From JAIQFV01 sp041494885 (GTDB lineage Bacteria; Acidobacteriota; Terriglobia; JAIQFV01): DNA of 64,000 bases. Where the stretch lies: the NCBI GenBank assembly GCA_041494885.1, contig JBGQBO010000020.1:31826-95825 (forward strand), read 5' to 3'. Shown piece by piece: positions 44,179-52,742 of this stretch (the stretch's first letter is position 1; every line of letters begins with the position of its first letter). The notes beneath the pieces are model-generated. The model was given only the letters and a program-made list of their open reading frames with translations, was not told where the DNA came from and ran no database searches. The position numbers and the translations under genes were made by a program.

Positions 44179-45533
44179 AAACACACTGGGAAATTATTGT
44201 GGTCGATGATGAAGAAGTCATGCGCGAATCGCTGGCCGCCTGGCTGCGTGAGGATGGCTATGACGTCGATACCGCGGCCTCGGGACGCGAAGCCATCGAG
44301 AAGGCGCGCCAGAAAGACTACGCCATCTATTTTGTCGACCTCAAAATGCCGGGCGGGATCGACGGCATCGAAACCATGATGGAACTCCGCAAGATTCATC
44401 CCGAAGCCTCCATCATCATTATCACGGCCTATGCCACCGTGGATACCGCCATCACCGCCATGAAGGAGGGGGCGCAGGAGTATATCGTCAAACCGTGCAA
44501 CCCCGAGGAGATCTCGCTGCTGGTCAACCGCATTATCAAGGTCAAAAACCTTCAGCGTGAAAATACGATTTTGAGAAAGAAGCTGACCAAGCAGTATCGC
44601 TTCCATGACATCATCAGCAAAAATCCGAAGATGCTGGCGATGTTCCAGTTGATCCAGGAGATCGCCAGCCTGCGAAGCACCGTGCTGATCCAGGGCGAAA
44701 GCGGGACGGGAAAAGAACTCATTGCGCGCGCCATCCACTTTTCGGGCGACCGGGCTGATCAGCCGTTCATCGGCGTTTCCTGCGCGGCCCTCGCGGAGAC
44801 CCTGCTGGAATCTGAATTGTTCGGTCATGAAAAAGGCTCCTTCACGGGGGCGGTCTCCCAGAAAAAAGGGAAGTTTGAAATGGCGGATGGGGGGACGATT
44901 TTCCTGGATGAGATCGGAGATATTTCTCCCAAGCTGCAAATGGATCTGCTTCGGGTGCTGCAGGAGCGGTGCTTCTACCGGGTCGGCGGCTCCGAGGAGA
45001 TTAAGGTGGATGTCCGTGTCATCGCCGCCACCAACGTCGATCTCCAGCAGGCGGTCCTCGACACCAAGTTTCGCGACGATCTCTTTTACCGGCTGAACGT
45101 CATCAACATCCGGATCCCCCCGCTGCGGGAACGCCGCGAAGATATCCCGCTGCTGGCCCGAAGTTTCGTGGAACGCCTGGCCCACGAGCTGGGAAAAGAC
45201 GTGGGCGATATCAGCGAGGGCTCCCTGAAACTCCTCCTCGATCACAATTGGCCGGGCAATGTCCGGGAACTGGAGAACGCCGTGGAACGCGCCATCGTCA
45301 CCTGCCGCGGCAGAGTCCTCACGGAAGAGGATTTCACGTTCCTGACTCAAAATGGGGGCGAGAAACGAGGCTGGTCTATCCCGGCGAACTTGACGTTGCA
45401 GGAATTGGAAAAGGAGGTCATTGTGGCGACCATCCAGCGGACCCACGGCAACATCAAGGAAGCCGCGGCTGCCCTGGGAATCGATCGGTCAACATTGTAC
45501 GAGCGGATCAAGAAGTTTGAAATACAAAGATAA
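44175..45533 (+). CDS. NtrC-family sigma-54-dependent response regulator
   Basis: The protein has 452 residues, overlapping the archaemetzincin gene by 4 bp. The receiver domain has Asp55 (FVDLKMPG). The AAA+ domain has GESGTGKELIARAIH, the sigma-54 contact loop as GSFTGA (usual form GAFTGA) and DEIGDISPKLQ. The C-terminal Fis-type helix-turn-helix ends AAAALGIDRSTLYERIKKF. It should be phosphorylated by the heme-containing kinase. Its targets are unknown; no convincing -24/-12 promoter was found before the facing operon. The stop codon is followed at once by a long inverted repeat. Confidence 0.93.
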   Translation: MKTHWEIIVVDDEEVMRESLAAWLREDGYDVDTAASGREAIEKARQKDYAIYFVDLKMPGGIDGIETMMELRKIHPEASIIIITAYATVDTAITAMKEGAQEYIVKPCNPEEISLLVNRIIKVKNLQRENTILRKKLTKQYRFHDIISKNPKMLAMFQLIQEIASLRSTVLIQGESGTGKELIARAIHFSGDRADQPFIGVSCAALAETLLESELFGHEKGSFTGAVSQKKGKFEMADGGTIFLDEIGDISPKLQMDLLRVLQERCFYRVGGSEEIKVDVRVIAATNVDLQQAVLDTKFRDDLFYRLNVINIRIPPLRERREDIPLLARSFVERLAHELGKDVGDISEGSLKLLLDHNWPGNVRELENAVERAIVTCRGRVLTEEDFTFLTQNGGEKRGWSIPANLTLQELEKEVIVATIQRTHGNIKEAAAALGIDRSTLYERIKKFEIQR

Positions 45534-45734
45534 TCCGCAGATTACACAGATTTCACAGAAGGGTTAAAAACCAAAGCAAAGACCGTTGGTAGTCCGGGCG
45601 ACTTCTTACACAGAAGCCATGGTCAGTCGGCCCATAGAACCCCGCAAAAGGATTCACCTTGGCGCATCCGGTCTACGATTCCTGTCTTTGGTTTTTGTTC
45701 TTAACCCCTCTGTGAAATCTGTGTAATCTGCGGA
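45534..45734. repeat. 201-bp element with 26-bp perfect inverted ends between convergent stops
   Basis: The left arm, 45534-45559 (starting TCCGCAGATTACACAG), is the exact reverse complement of the right arm, 45709-45734. Inner parts GGGTTAA/TTAACCC and ACCAAAG also pair. It starts on the base after the regulator's stop and ends three bases before the opposing stop codon. It may work as a two-way terminator. Confidence 0.8.
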
Positions 45735-45737
45735 TGA

Positions 45738-46583
45738 TCACGGTTCCAGGAACATCTCCCCCCACACGGCATCCCAGTCGACGCCCGGATATTCCTTCGA
45801 AGGATCGTTCACCAAGGCGCCGCCGTCGGCCAGGCTCCGTCCCACTCCATCGCCCGCCAACGAAAACTCCAGTCGCTCCATTTCGCGGGCCAACCACGGA
45901 CGGATCTCCGGTCCCCGGAGCAGATGTCGGGTATCCGCATTCGCACCGGACGGTTTTAGCTTGAGATACCAGCCCACCTTCGGCCCGCCCGTCTGAACCA
46001 CCTCCCCTTCCAGCGGCGATAGAATGCGCACGTCCGAGCCGTTCTTTCTGACATGCCACGCCGTCCCGTTCACGTGGAGCGGCGTTCCAGGGGCCGGCAA
46101 CAGGACTTCGTCGGGTTCGCCAATCAGGCGCGATCCAAAATCATCCAGCCCGACGGTCACTGTTCCATCCGGTCCGGGTTTCACCCAGGTGTGGCCCCGG
46201 TGATACATCCGGTCCAGGGGCATATCTAACCCCAGGATGCGTCCTTCCTCATCATCCCCTTCAAAACTGATATGAAGCCTGCTCGTTCTGGATGCTCCCA
46301 GCTTTGCATGGTCAGTGCACTGTCGGCAATCGAAGCCTCTCTCGCAGGTCCGGTGCTTGAATTCCCCGGTCAATTCATGACGACAGGTGCGGTTCCGCTC
46401 CGGCAGATCTTCGAACTCCAGTTTCCACCGGATGCTGTCGTCTTTCTGGGCATTGAAATCCCTCAGAGAACGGACCACGGCGACGGCCAGGGTGCCGAAG
46501 ATGACGGAGACGACCGAATAAAAGATGCCAAGAAAGATTAGATTGCCGGGCTCCCACGTAAATCCATAAACGCCTGGAAACAT
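45738..46583 (-). CDS. Membrane-anchored protein with a Cys4 motif and a GcvH-like domain
   Basis: The protein has 281 residues with GGAGG upstream of the ATG. A membrane segment (about 14-38) is followed by a Cys cluster C67-x12-C80-x5-C86-x2-C89 (zinc or Fe-S). A domain with the GcvH layout follows: HRGHTWVKPGPDGTVTVGLDDF, GEPDEVLLP, and HVRKNGSDVRILSPLEGEVV. Lys180 occupies the position of the lipoylated lysine. It is the last gene of the Qrc operon. A role as a lipoyl carrier or structural subunit is inference. A second GcvH-like Cys protein opens the operon. Confidence 0.75.
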   Translation of the reverse strand: MFPGVYGFTWEPGNLIFLGIFYSVVSVIFGTLAVAVVRSLRDFNAQKDDSIRWKLEFEDLPERNRTCRHELTGEFKHRTCERGFDCRQCTDHAKLGASRTSRLHISFEGDDEEGRILGLDMPLDRMYHRGHTWVKPGPDGTVTVGLDDFGSRLIGEPDEVLLPAPGTPLHVNGTAWHVRKNGSDVRILSPLEGEVVQTGGPKVGWYLKLKPSGANADTRHLLRGPEIRPWLAREMERLEFSLAGDGVGRSLADGGALVNDPSKEYPGVDWDAVWGEMFLEP

Positions 46584-46621
46584 TTGAATCCTCCATTACA
46601 ACTGCTTGATCTTTTTGTCCT

Positions 46622-46652
46622 GTAGGGACACCCGCCGCGGCGGGCGCCCTCC
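46622..46652. repeat. GTAGGG palindrome in the operon gap after qrcD
   Basis: CCCGCCGCGGCGGG (46631-46644) is a perfect 14-bp palindrome, extended with imperfections to GTAGGG...CCCTCC. It is related to 22611-22642. Confidence 0.6.
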
Positions 46653-46663
46653 GACCATTACCC

Positions 46664-47896
46664 TTAAGATTGCCTGAGTTCTTTCTCCTGCGGGAACAGA
46701 GGCAAATACCTGAAAGAGAACGAATAAATCAAGACTCCATAAGCCACCACCGCGAGGAACGTCGCCGTCTCCTGCCAGCTCGGAACATAAGAGAGAAAAC
46801 GGTCGAAAGGAAGCGTCGGCAGCGCCAGCGTCTGAATCGTGAAGACGAACCTGTTCAGCATGACGCCGACACAGACCAGAAACGCTGCCGGCACGAGCCA
46901 GGCGGTCTTCTCTCGCCTCTTCTTGTCCAGCAGGATGATCGCGGGCAACAGGCCACACACGACAATTTCAGCAAACATGAGCCATGTGCCAAACGGCTCC
47001 CAGGAATAAAAATCGAAAGGATTAAATCCGGAGGCAGGAGCGGTACGATTAATCCAGACCAGGGTGTCGATCGTCTTGAAGAAGACATAGACCATCAGGA
47101 GGATCCCTGAAATCCGCCCCAGCAGGCTGAGCACTTCCCGCTTCACCAGTTCTTTCTTCGACAGCTTGGACACAAGCCACGTCGTCAGCAGGATGAAGCT
47201 GGGTCCCGCGGCAATGGCGGACAGAATGAATAGAAAAAAGGTGGAGGGCCAGATGCCCAGGCCTTCGCGGAAGGCAAAGGGACGGCCCCGCAGCACCCCG
47301 TATAATCCGCCCAGCGAACCCTGGTGGAAGAAGGACAGGAACGTTCCCACGCCGGCCAGCACGTACATGACTTTGTGCAGATGGAACTCGAACACCAGGA
47401 ACGAAGGGATCTGCCGGAACTTGCGGTTGCGCAACACCAGCGGAGCATACTCAAACAACAGCACCGTCAGGTAGCACGTGATACAAAAGGTGACTTCGGT
47501 CAACATGGAGTGAATGTTGGGATGCCAGAAGGTGAACCACGCCCGCAGGGGCTGCCCCACATCCACCATAAGGACCACGATCGCTCCACTGTAGCAGATC
47601 AGTCCCAGGACCACGGCGCTGTTGATGACCGCCTTCAACTCGTCCTTCTTTAAGATGTAAAGTAAGAATCCGGTAAAAAACGCTCCCGCGCCTAATGCGA
47701 TCACCGTGAGGTCCAGGTAAATCCATAACCCGAAGGCAAAGCGGTTGTCCATGTTGGTCTGGTTCAACCCTTTTGCCAGGCAAAGATAACCCGCATACAG
47801 TCCCAATCCGAACAGCGCGACCCACGGGACAATCCACAATAGGAATTCTGTAAAAGGGCTCCGCTTGACGCCGCGGATGAGGAGTTGCTTATCCAT
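46664..47896 (-). CDS. qrcD: NrfD/PsrC-family quinone-interacting membrane subunit (QrcD-like)
   Basis: The protein has 410 residues from the ATG at 47896, overlapping the qrcC stop by 8 bp; the open frame runs to 48235 but then overlaps the Fe-S gene. About ten membrane segments are seen, starting LLWIVPWVALFGLGLYAGY. NrfD-type conserved polar residues lie in DVGQPLRAWFTFWHPN and HKVMYVLAGVGTFLSFFHQGSLGGLYG. In Qrc this subunit holds the menaquinone site and passes electrons from the periplasmic subunits to the quinone pool. The gene order A-B-C-D supports the assignment. Confidence 0.88.
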   Translation of the reverse strand: MDKQLLIRGVKRSPFTEFLLWIVPWVALFGLGLYAGYLCLAKGLNQTNMDNRFAFGLWIYLDLTVIALGAGAFFTGFLLYILKKDELKAVINSAVVLGLICYSGAIVVLMVDVGQPLRAWFTFWHPNIHSMLTEVTFCITCYLTVLLFEYAPLVLRNRKFRQIPSFLVFEFHLHKVMYVLAGVGTFLSFFHQGSLGGLYGVLRGRPFAFREGLGIWPSTFFLFILSAIAAGPSFILLTTWLVSKLSKKELVKREVLSLLGRISGILLMVYVFFKTIDTLVWINRTAPASGFNPFDFYSWEPFGTWLMFAEIVVCGLLPAIILLDKKRREKTAWLVPAAFLVCVGVMLNRFVFTIQTLALPTLPFDRFLSYVPSWQETATFLAVVAYGVLIYSFSFRYLPLFPQEKELRQS

Positions 47897-48665
47897 GAAC
47901 CTTCTCCTTCTCTTTAGGCTTCTGGACTTCCCGCTGAGCGATTTGGCGCACCCAGGCTTGTTCGGAACGGTAGTAGACCTTCGGTTCGGTCCCCAACTTT
48001 TCGAGCATGCGGAAGGCCTGCCCGTCTTGAGCAAGCCGGGAGACCTCGCTGTCGGGATCTGCCAGGTCACCAAACGTGATCGCTCCGGTCGGACACGCTT
48101 CCACGCAGGCGGGCTGGTAGTCCTTGGGATCGATTTCCTCCCCTCCCGCCGCGGCGGCCTTCGCTCTCGCTGCTTGCAGGCGCTCGTGGCAGAAGTTGCA
48201 CTTCTCCACCACACCGCGCATGCGGGGAGAAACATCCGGATTCAGCGTCTTCTCCATTCCCGCCGGCCACACCGGATCCCACCAGTTGAAGTAGCGGGTG
48301 TGATAGGGACACGCCGTCATGCAGTACCGGCAGCCCAGGCATCGCACCGGGATTTGAGCAACGATCCCGCTCGCCGCATCGATTTCAACCGCCTTCTGAG
48401 GGCACACCGAAACACAGGGCGTGTGCTCGCCGCACTGCTGGCAGGGGACCGGGATATAAGCGCTACGGTTTTGGGGGAAGGGAAGTCCATTATCGAACTT
48501 ATAAACCCGAACCCAGGTGATCCCCGTGCGATCGGTCGCCTTGGCGGTGGCGGGTGGAATGTTGTTTTCCACCGCGCAAGCCACCATGCAGGCGCCGCAG
48601 CCCGTGCACTTGTCCAAGTCGATCACCATCCCGTAGCGATGTTGTTTTTTGTTTTTGGTGTCCAT
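47889..48665 (-). CDS. qrcC: Periplasmic-type iron-sulfur protein with four [4Fe-4S] sites (QrcC-like)
   Basis: The protein has 258 residues and sixteen Cys in four clusters: C20/23/26/30 (CTGCGACMVAC), C75/78/84/88, C109/112/115/119 (CLGCRYCMTACP) and C156/159/187/191. This is the pattern of DmsB/PsrB/QrcC electron-transfer subunits. No signal peptide is present, so export would depend on the Tat signal of the partner QrcB, as is usual in this superfamily. It connects the QrcB Fe-S site with QrcD. The gap to qrcB contains a GTAGGGGCG palindrome. Confidence 0.9.
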   Translation of the reverse strand: MDTKNKKQHRYGMVIDLDKCTGCGACMVACAVENNIPPATAKATDRTGITWVRVYKFDNGLPFPQNRSAYIPVPCQQCGEHTPCVSVCPQKAVEIDAASGIVAQIPVRCLGCRYCMTACPYHTRYFNWWDPVWPAGMEKTLNPDVSPRMRGVVEKCNFCHERLQAARAKAAAAGGEEIDPKDYQPACVEACPTGAITFGDLADPDSEVSRLAQDGQAFRMLEKLGTEPKVYYRSEQAWVRQIAQREVQKPKEKEKVHG

Positions 48666-48700
48666 TAATATTGTCCCTCTCCACCCGCTCTACCGTTCCC

Positions 48701-48720
48701 GTAGGGGCGGACGCCCCTAC
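48701..48720. repeat. GTAGGGGCG palindrome at the qrcB stop codon
   Basis: GTAGGGGCG (48701-48709), GA, CGCCCCTAC (48712-48720): a perfect 9-bp stem. The qrcB stop codon (48717-48719) lies inside it. Confidence 0.65.
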
Positions 48721-50942
48721 GCTGTTACTCTGGCGCGGGTCACTCGCCACGTGCACGATTCATCGAGGTTGCAGAGATCCAAAGCATTCTTTGGACCCGG
48801 CGTTTCCGCGGTGCTGAAATCCTCGACACTGGGCCCCACGGCGACCTCGATCACTCTCGGCATGACTGCGGCGTCGAACCGGACCTCCACCTGCATCGCA
48901 CCCTTCTCCGTCTCGACCCACGCCCGTCCGCCGTCCGTTAGCCCGAAGGCCTTGCCGGTTTCTGGGTTCACTTCCGCTTGACCCGAAAGCTTTCTCAAGC
49001 CGGACTCCTGGTACAACTTGGTCATCAGGGGTGATAGCTGTCCGTTTCCGGTAGCCCCACGCCATCCGATGGGCATCAGGACGAAGCCAAATGCCGCCAC
49101 CGGGCCGGGCGCTTTCGAGAGGCGTCCCTGGCCCGCGACTTGAAGCCGCTCGAAGTTGTTCTGTGCCCTGCCCAGGAGCGAGAAGTTCGGCATGGGCTTG
49201 ATCTCCGTCTTGGAATCCACCCAGCAACCGCCTTCGGAAAGGATTTTCCAAAGTTGATCCGCGGAGCCGACTTCAGCGATCGATACGGTCTTGCCGTCGC
49301 TGTAGTTGAAGATATGACCGCGCTTTGAATTGTGAATGGCCTCCACGCGGCGCTTCAGGTGGTCTTCGAAGGTCTTTGCCTTCGCCTCTTCAATGAATGG
49401 CACACCGGTCGCATTCGCCACACGCCTGACCAGTTCAAAAGGTTCAGTCGCCCCCGCGGGCGCGGCCATCAGCGGTGGCGACAAGCTGAAGGAAGCGGTC
49501 GTCGCATCGGCCGGCGCAGGTACATCCTGAAGCGATTCGAGATAGGTCGGCGCCGGAATAATGTAGCCGGCGTGCCTGGTGAGACCTGTCAAATACGAAG
49601 ACAGGCTCACGACAACGGCCCCTTGCGGAACAAGCTTCTTTTCCAGCAGGGCCCAGGGAATAACGTTTCCGGATTCTGCGGCATCCAGGATGAGAACCCG
49701 GATGGAGCGGTCCGGCACATTGCTGATTTCCGTTGGGGGCGCCGCTTTGGAATTGCTGTGAATCAGCCCATCCGGAACGTCGCGCCTTGAAACGATGCCG
49801 CCGACGCGTCCGACGCTGCCCAATAGGAGGTTTAAACCCGCAAGGGCGGTTTCTTCTTCTTTGCCCAGCGGCCCGCCGCCGGGATCTCCCCCGCCAATCA
49901 CGATGGCCGGCGCGCGCTGCGCCAGGCCTCGGGCCGTGGCGATGATTCTGTCCGGGCTGACCCCCGTGATGCCGGCCGCTTCCTCCGGGGTGAACCGTTC
50001 CACCAGGTCGAAGTACGAGCGGCGGTCTTCCTTCCGGAAATCATCGGCCTTGCGGCGGATCAAATCCCGGTCGTAAAGGTCTTCATGAATGAGGACATGA
50101 GCCAGCCCGAGAGCAAGAGCCGCTTCGGTACCCGGATTGACAGCCACCCACTCATCCGCAAACAGAGCGGTCCGCGATTGCCGCGCTTCCACCTGGATGA
50201 TCTTCAACCGCTTGTCCGGATCGAGAGACTTTTGCGCCTTGATAATCTCCATGACGCGGCCCGGCGTTCCCCAGCCATCCAGAAGGGGAGCTCCAAAGCT
50301 GAGGATCGTCCGGGTGTTTTCGAGGTCATAGCCCAGCGGTCCATAAGGCTTGTCCAACATCCCTTGCAGGGTATTCAGGGTGTCACCCCCGGAGTTTGGA
50401 GTCGTCACATAAACCCCGTTGGGAACACTCCTCAGGAATTGGCGGTAGACCGCCGAAATTGATCGTCCGGGCTGTTGATCGAGTACGGCGATGGATCCGC
50501 CGGAGCGGCCCGTCTTCAAGTCCGATATCGCCGCGGCGATCGCAGCTACGGCCGCATCCAGGGTGACGGGTGCAAACTCGGTCTTCCCATTTTTTTGGAC
50601 GCGCTCGACCGGTTGGGCTGCACGCCGGGGATGATAGGGAAGATGATGCCCTCCCAGTCCCACCGGGCAGAGCGCCCCGCGGCTGACCGGATGTTGAACC
50701 ACGCCGGTCAACATCACGGGCTGGTCACCCACGCATCGCGCCCGTACCCCACAGCCTGCCGGGCACAAGGTGCACGTGGTGAATTTCGTGCGAATCTCAC
50801 CATGCAGCGGCCTGGGAATCCACGACCAGTTCTGTGACCAGATGGCAGCGTCATCGATGAGTTTCCAGGGAACCGGCGTCAGAAATGCGCCAACCGCCGA
50901 TCCCCCCACGAATTTGAATAGGTCCCGACGCGAAATCTTCAT
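48717..50942 (-). CDS. qrcB: Molybdopterin-oxidoreductase-family subunit with Tat signal (QrcB-like)
   Basis: The protein has 741 residues. The Tat signal SRRDLFKFVGG lies at residues 4-14. One [4Fe-4S] site is formed by C57-x2-C60-x3-C64-x27-C92 (CTLCPAGCGVRARC...LCPVG). The rest follows the Mo-bis-PGD oxidoreductase fold. In characterised Qrc complexes this subunit has no molybdenum cofactor and only transfers electrons; whether that holds here cannot be seen directly. The match with cytochrome, Fe-S and NrfD neighbours favours Qrc over alternative complex III, where B and C parts are fused. Confidence 0.87.
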   Translation of the reverse strand: MKISRRDLFKFVGGSAVGAFLTPVPWKLIDDAAIWSQNWSWIPRPLHGEIRTKFTTCTLCPAGCGVRARCVGDQPVMLTGVVQHPVSRGALCPVGLGGHHLPYHPRRAAQPVERVQKNGKTEFAPVTLDAAVAAIAAAISDLKTGRSGGSIAVLDQQPGRSISAVYRQFLRSVPNGVYVTTPNSGGDTLNTLQGMLDKPYGPLGYDLENTRTILSFGAPLLDGWGTPGRVMEIIKAQKSLDPDKRLKIIQVEARQSRTALFADEWVAVNPGTEAALALGLAHVLIHEDLYDRDLIRRKADDFRKEDRRSYFDLVERFTPEEAAGITGVSPDRIIATARGLAQRAPAIVIGGGDPGGGPLGKEEETALAGLNLLLGSVGRVGGIVSRRDVPDGLIHSNSKAAPPTEISNVPDRSIRVLILDAAESGNVIPWALLEKKLVPQGAVVVSLSSYLTGLTRHAGYIIPAPTYLESLQDVPAPADATTASFSLSPPLMAAPAGATEPFELVRRVANATGVPFIEEAKAKTFEDHLKRRVEAIHNSKRGHIFNYSDGKTVSIAEVGSADQLWKILSEGGCWVDSKTEIKPMPNFSLLGRAQNNFERLQVAGQGRLSKAPGPVAAFGFVLMPIGWRGATGNGQLSPLMTKLYQESGLRKLSGQAEVNPETGKAFGLTDGGRAWVETEKGAMQVEVRFDAAVMPRVIEVAVGPSVEDFSTAETPGPKNALDLCNLDESCTWRVTRARVTA

Positions 50943-50994
50943 GACTGTGATTCATCCTTTTTATGTTTCGTAGGCATCTCTGTCAAAAAAAGCG

Positions 50995-51098
50995 AACCGC
51001 AAAGGACGCAGAGAAGGCGCCAAGGTCGCAAAGGGGGGTATGGTTTAAACCCTTTATTCAATGGCGCTCTTTGCGCCTTCTCTGCGTCCTTTGCGGTT
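50995..51098. repeat. Perfect 26-bp inverted repeat in the qrcA-qrcB gap
   Basis: The left arm, 50995-51020 (starting AACCGCAAAGGACGC), is the exact reverse complement of the right arm, 51073-51098. The 52-bp loop contains GGTTTAAACC (51042-51051). In the mRNA it would fold into a long hairpin between two operon genes. Confidence 0.8.
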
Positions 51099-51125
51099 AA
51101 TTCTTGTTTCATAAAATCGCGGCTC

Positions 51126-51728
51126 TCATTTGTGGCACAGCAGGCAGTTATTCGAGACCCCATGCTGCTCATGGCACGTCGCGCAGTTATCCATCTTCTT
51201 CCCATCCCAAATTTCGGAATGGATTCGAGAGAGGGAATGGCCCCAGATGTCTCGACTGTATCCGGTCAGACGGTTGCTTTCATACGGGCGAAGCGCATCC
51301 GTTGTGCCATGCGGCCCATGACAACGCACACATTGAATCTTGGCGAGCTTTACATGCTGGACGTGAGAAAAATAGGCGTTTTCCGGCTGGCGCGAATAGA
51401 CCAGCCATGGAATCTCCGTGTTCGTCGCCACATACTTTTCCACCAGGACTTTCTCATCCGGGGAATCGCCCAGGGGGGCCACGTGACATCCCGCACATTT
51501 GGTGATCGACGGGATCCCGTTAAAACGGCCATCCGCCTGGAAAGAGTGGCAGTCCTCACAACTCAGCCCGGCTTTTTCACCCGTGTGAACGCGGTGGCTG
51601 AACTGGATCGGTTGATTCGTCTTTTGATACAGCATGCGGGGAAACCCGAACCAGCCCACCACCAGCATCACTAAAACTCCCGCCAGGAACATCAGTTTTC
51701 CGCGATTCTTTACCACCACCGCCTCCAA
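51126..51728 (-). CDS. qrcA: Membrane-anchored multiheme cytochrome c (QrcA-like)
   Basis: The protein has 200 residues if the TTG at 51728 is used; GTG at 51716, with GGAGG five bases upstream, is equally plausible. One N-terminal membrane anchor (about 13-30) and five C-x-x-C-H motifs (57-61, 78-82, 133-137, 182-186, 195-199), with spare His (FSHRVH, FSHVQH) as likely distal ligands. QrcA of sulfate reducers is a similar anchored multiheme cytochrome that takes electrons from soluble cytochrome c3. The start overlaps the previous gene by 19 bp (or 7 bp). Confidence 0.87.
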   Translation of the reverse strand: MEAVVVKNRGKLMFLAGVLVMLVVGWFGFPRMLYQKTNQPIQFSHRVHTGEKAGLSCEDCHSFQADGRFNGIPSITKCAGCHVAPLGDSPDEKVLVEKYVATNTEIPWLVYSRQPENAYFSHVQHVKLAKIQCVRCHGPHGTTDALRPYESNRLTGYSRDIWGHSLSRIHSEIWDGKKMDNCATCHEQHGVSNNCLLCHK

Positions 51729-52684
51729 CTCGCATAAGGAGAAAAGAATTGATTGAACAGATTCAGCACCTCTTCCCGGTTAAGATGCTGCATTAATTCA
51801 CCGGTGAAGATGCCCCCATCCATGACCAGCCTTTTGTCTTCAGGCTGTGACTGGGCGATGCGGTCGTGAACGAACTCCGTAGCGCGCTCCACTTCCTTTT
51901 GCATCCACTCGACGGCTTTCTTCCCTCGAACCAGTCCGGCCCGCGCTCCCATCTCCGAACCCGAGATCGCGGCCTTCGGCTCGGTGCCCTCAAACAACCA
52001 TCCCGGGCCATAGGGATCGGCCACCAGTTTTTCAGGATGGGCCCGAAGGTAGTTGTTGGTGGCAGTGACGTGCATGTAGTACGGAAAGACCATGTGCAGG
52101 TCCGCCCCGTTGACGGTCAGCACCGCGGTCGGCCGCTGGATCCCTTTCCCCGTCAGAAAACTCACCTTGTCCACTTCCGAAATCATCCGGGCGAGAAAAG
52201 CGTCCACTCCCACATGACAAACGCCGTCCAGGTTGGTTTCCATCCACATGTGATTTCCCGAGTACCCCAGCTCGAGGGGCACCCTGATTCCATCCACCCA
52301 TTCGTCCATGACAACCTCCTGACGACCCTTTCCAGACGGGGACACGGCCGATGTGTCATGCACTTCCGGTTCCGCCATCGCCAGGTAGAGCTCGCAATGG
52401 AGGTGACTTTCGTTGCCACACCGGGAAAGCTGTGACTCGCTGTAAGGGATGTACTTGGTTACGGATGCGGCAGAGCAATACTGAACGAGAGATTCGTGGA
52501 GGAAAGGGCAGTGCGACTGGCTCGGATGCTCCTCGTGAAGCGTCTTGGCATCCGGGCAGGTCACATAGTCTTGCGAGGAACATTTCTCTCCATTTGCATT
52601 GGCCGCGGTTCGGAGGATCATCTTCTTATATGCAGACGACTTGCAGAACTTCACTTGAGCTTCCCTCAGAAACGGACACCTCAT
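51710..52684 (-). CDS. Protein with duplicated Cys4 motifs and a GcvH-like domain
   Basis: The protein has 324 residues with AGGAGGAG upstream of the ATG. The N-terminus holds two copies of a C-P-F-L-x7-C-x(18-20)-C-x7-C motif (C3/14/35/43 and C59/70/89/97), likely metal or Fe-S sites. Residues about 125-235 resemble GcvH: GNHMWMETNLDGVCHVGVDAF, SEVDKVSFL, and DPYGPGWLFEG. No lysine stands at the lipoyl position in the matching turn (DLHMVFPYYMHVTAT). It belongs to the Qrc operon and pairs in type with the gene at 45738. Its role is unknown. Confidence 0.75.
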   Translation of the reverse strand: MRCPFLREAQVKFCKSSAYKKMILRTAANANGEKCSSQDYVTCPDAKTLHEEHPSQSHCPFLHESLVQYCSAASVTKYIPYSESQLSRCGNESHLHCELYLAMAEPEVHDTSAVSPSGKGRQEVVMDEWVDGIRVPLELGYSGNHMWMETNLDGVCHVGVDAFLARMISEVDKVSFLTGKGIQRPTAVLTVNGADLHMVFPYYMHVTATNNYLRAHPEKLVADPYGPGWLFEGTEPKAAISGSEMGARAGLVRGKKAVEWMQKEVERATEFVHDRIAQSQPEDKRLVMDGGIFTGELMQHLNREEVLNLFNQFFSPYASWRRWW

Positions 52685-52742
52685 AACTCCTCCTGTCCCC
52701 GGAATTCTGAAATTTCTTGAGAGTTCAGAATTCTTCCTGCGT

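Noticed and set aside
44151..45446. 431-codon frame opposite the NtrC-type regulator
   Set aside because: Shadow of a gene with all expected motifs.
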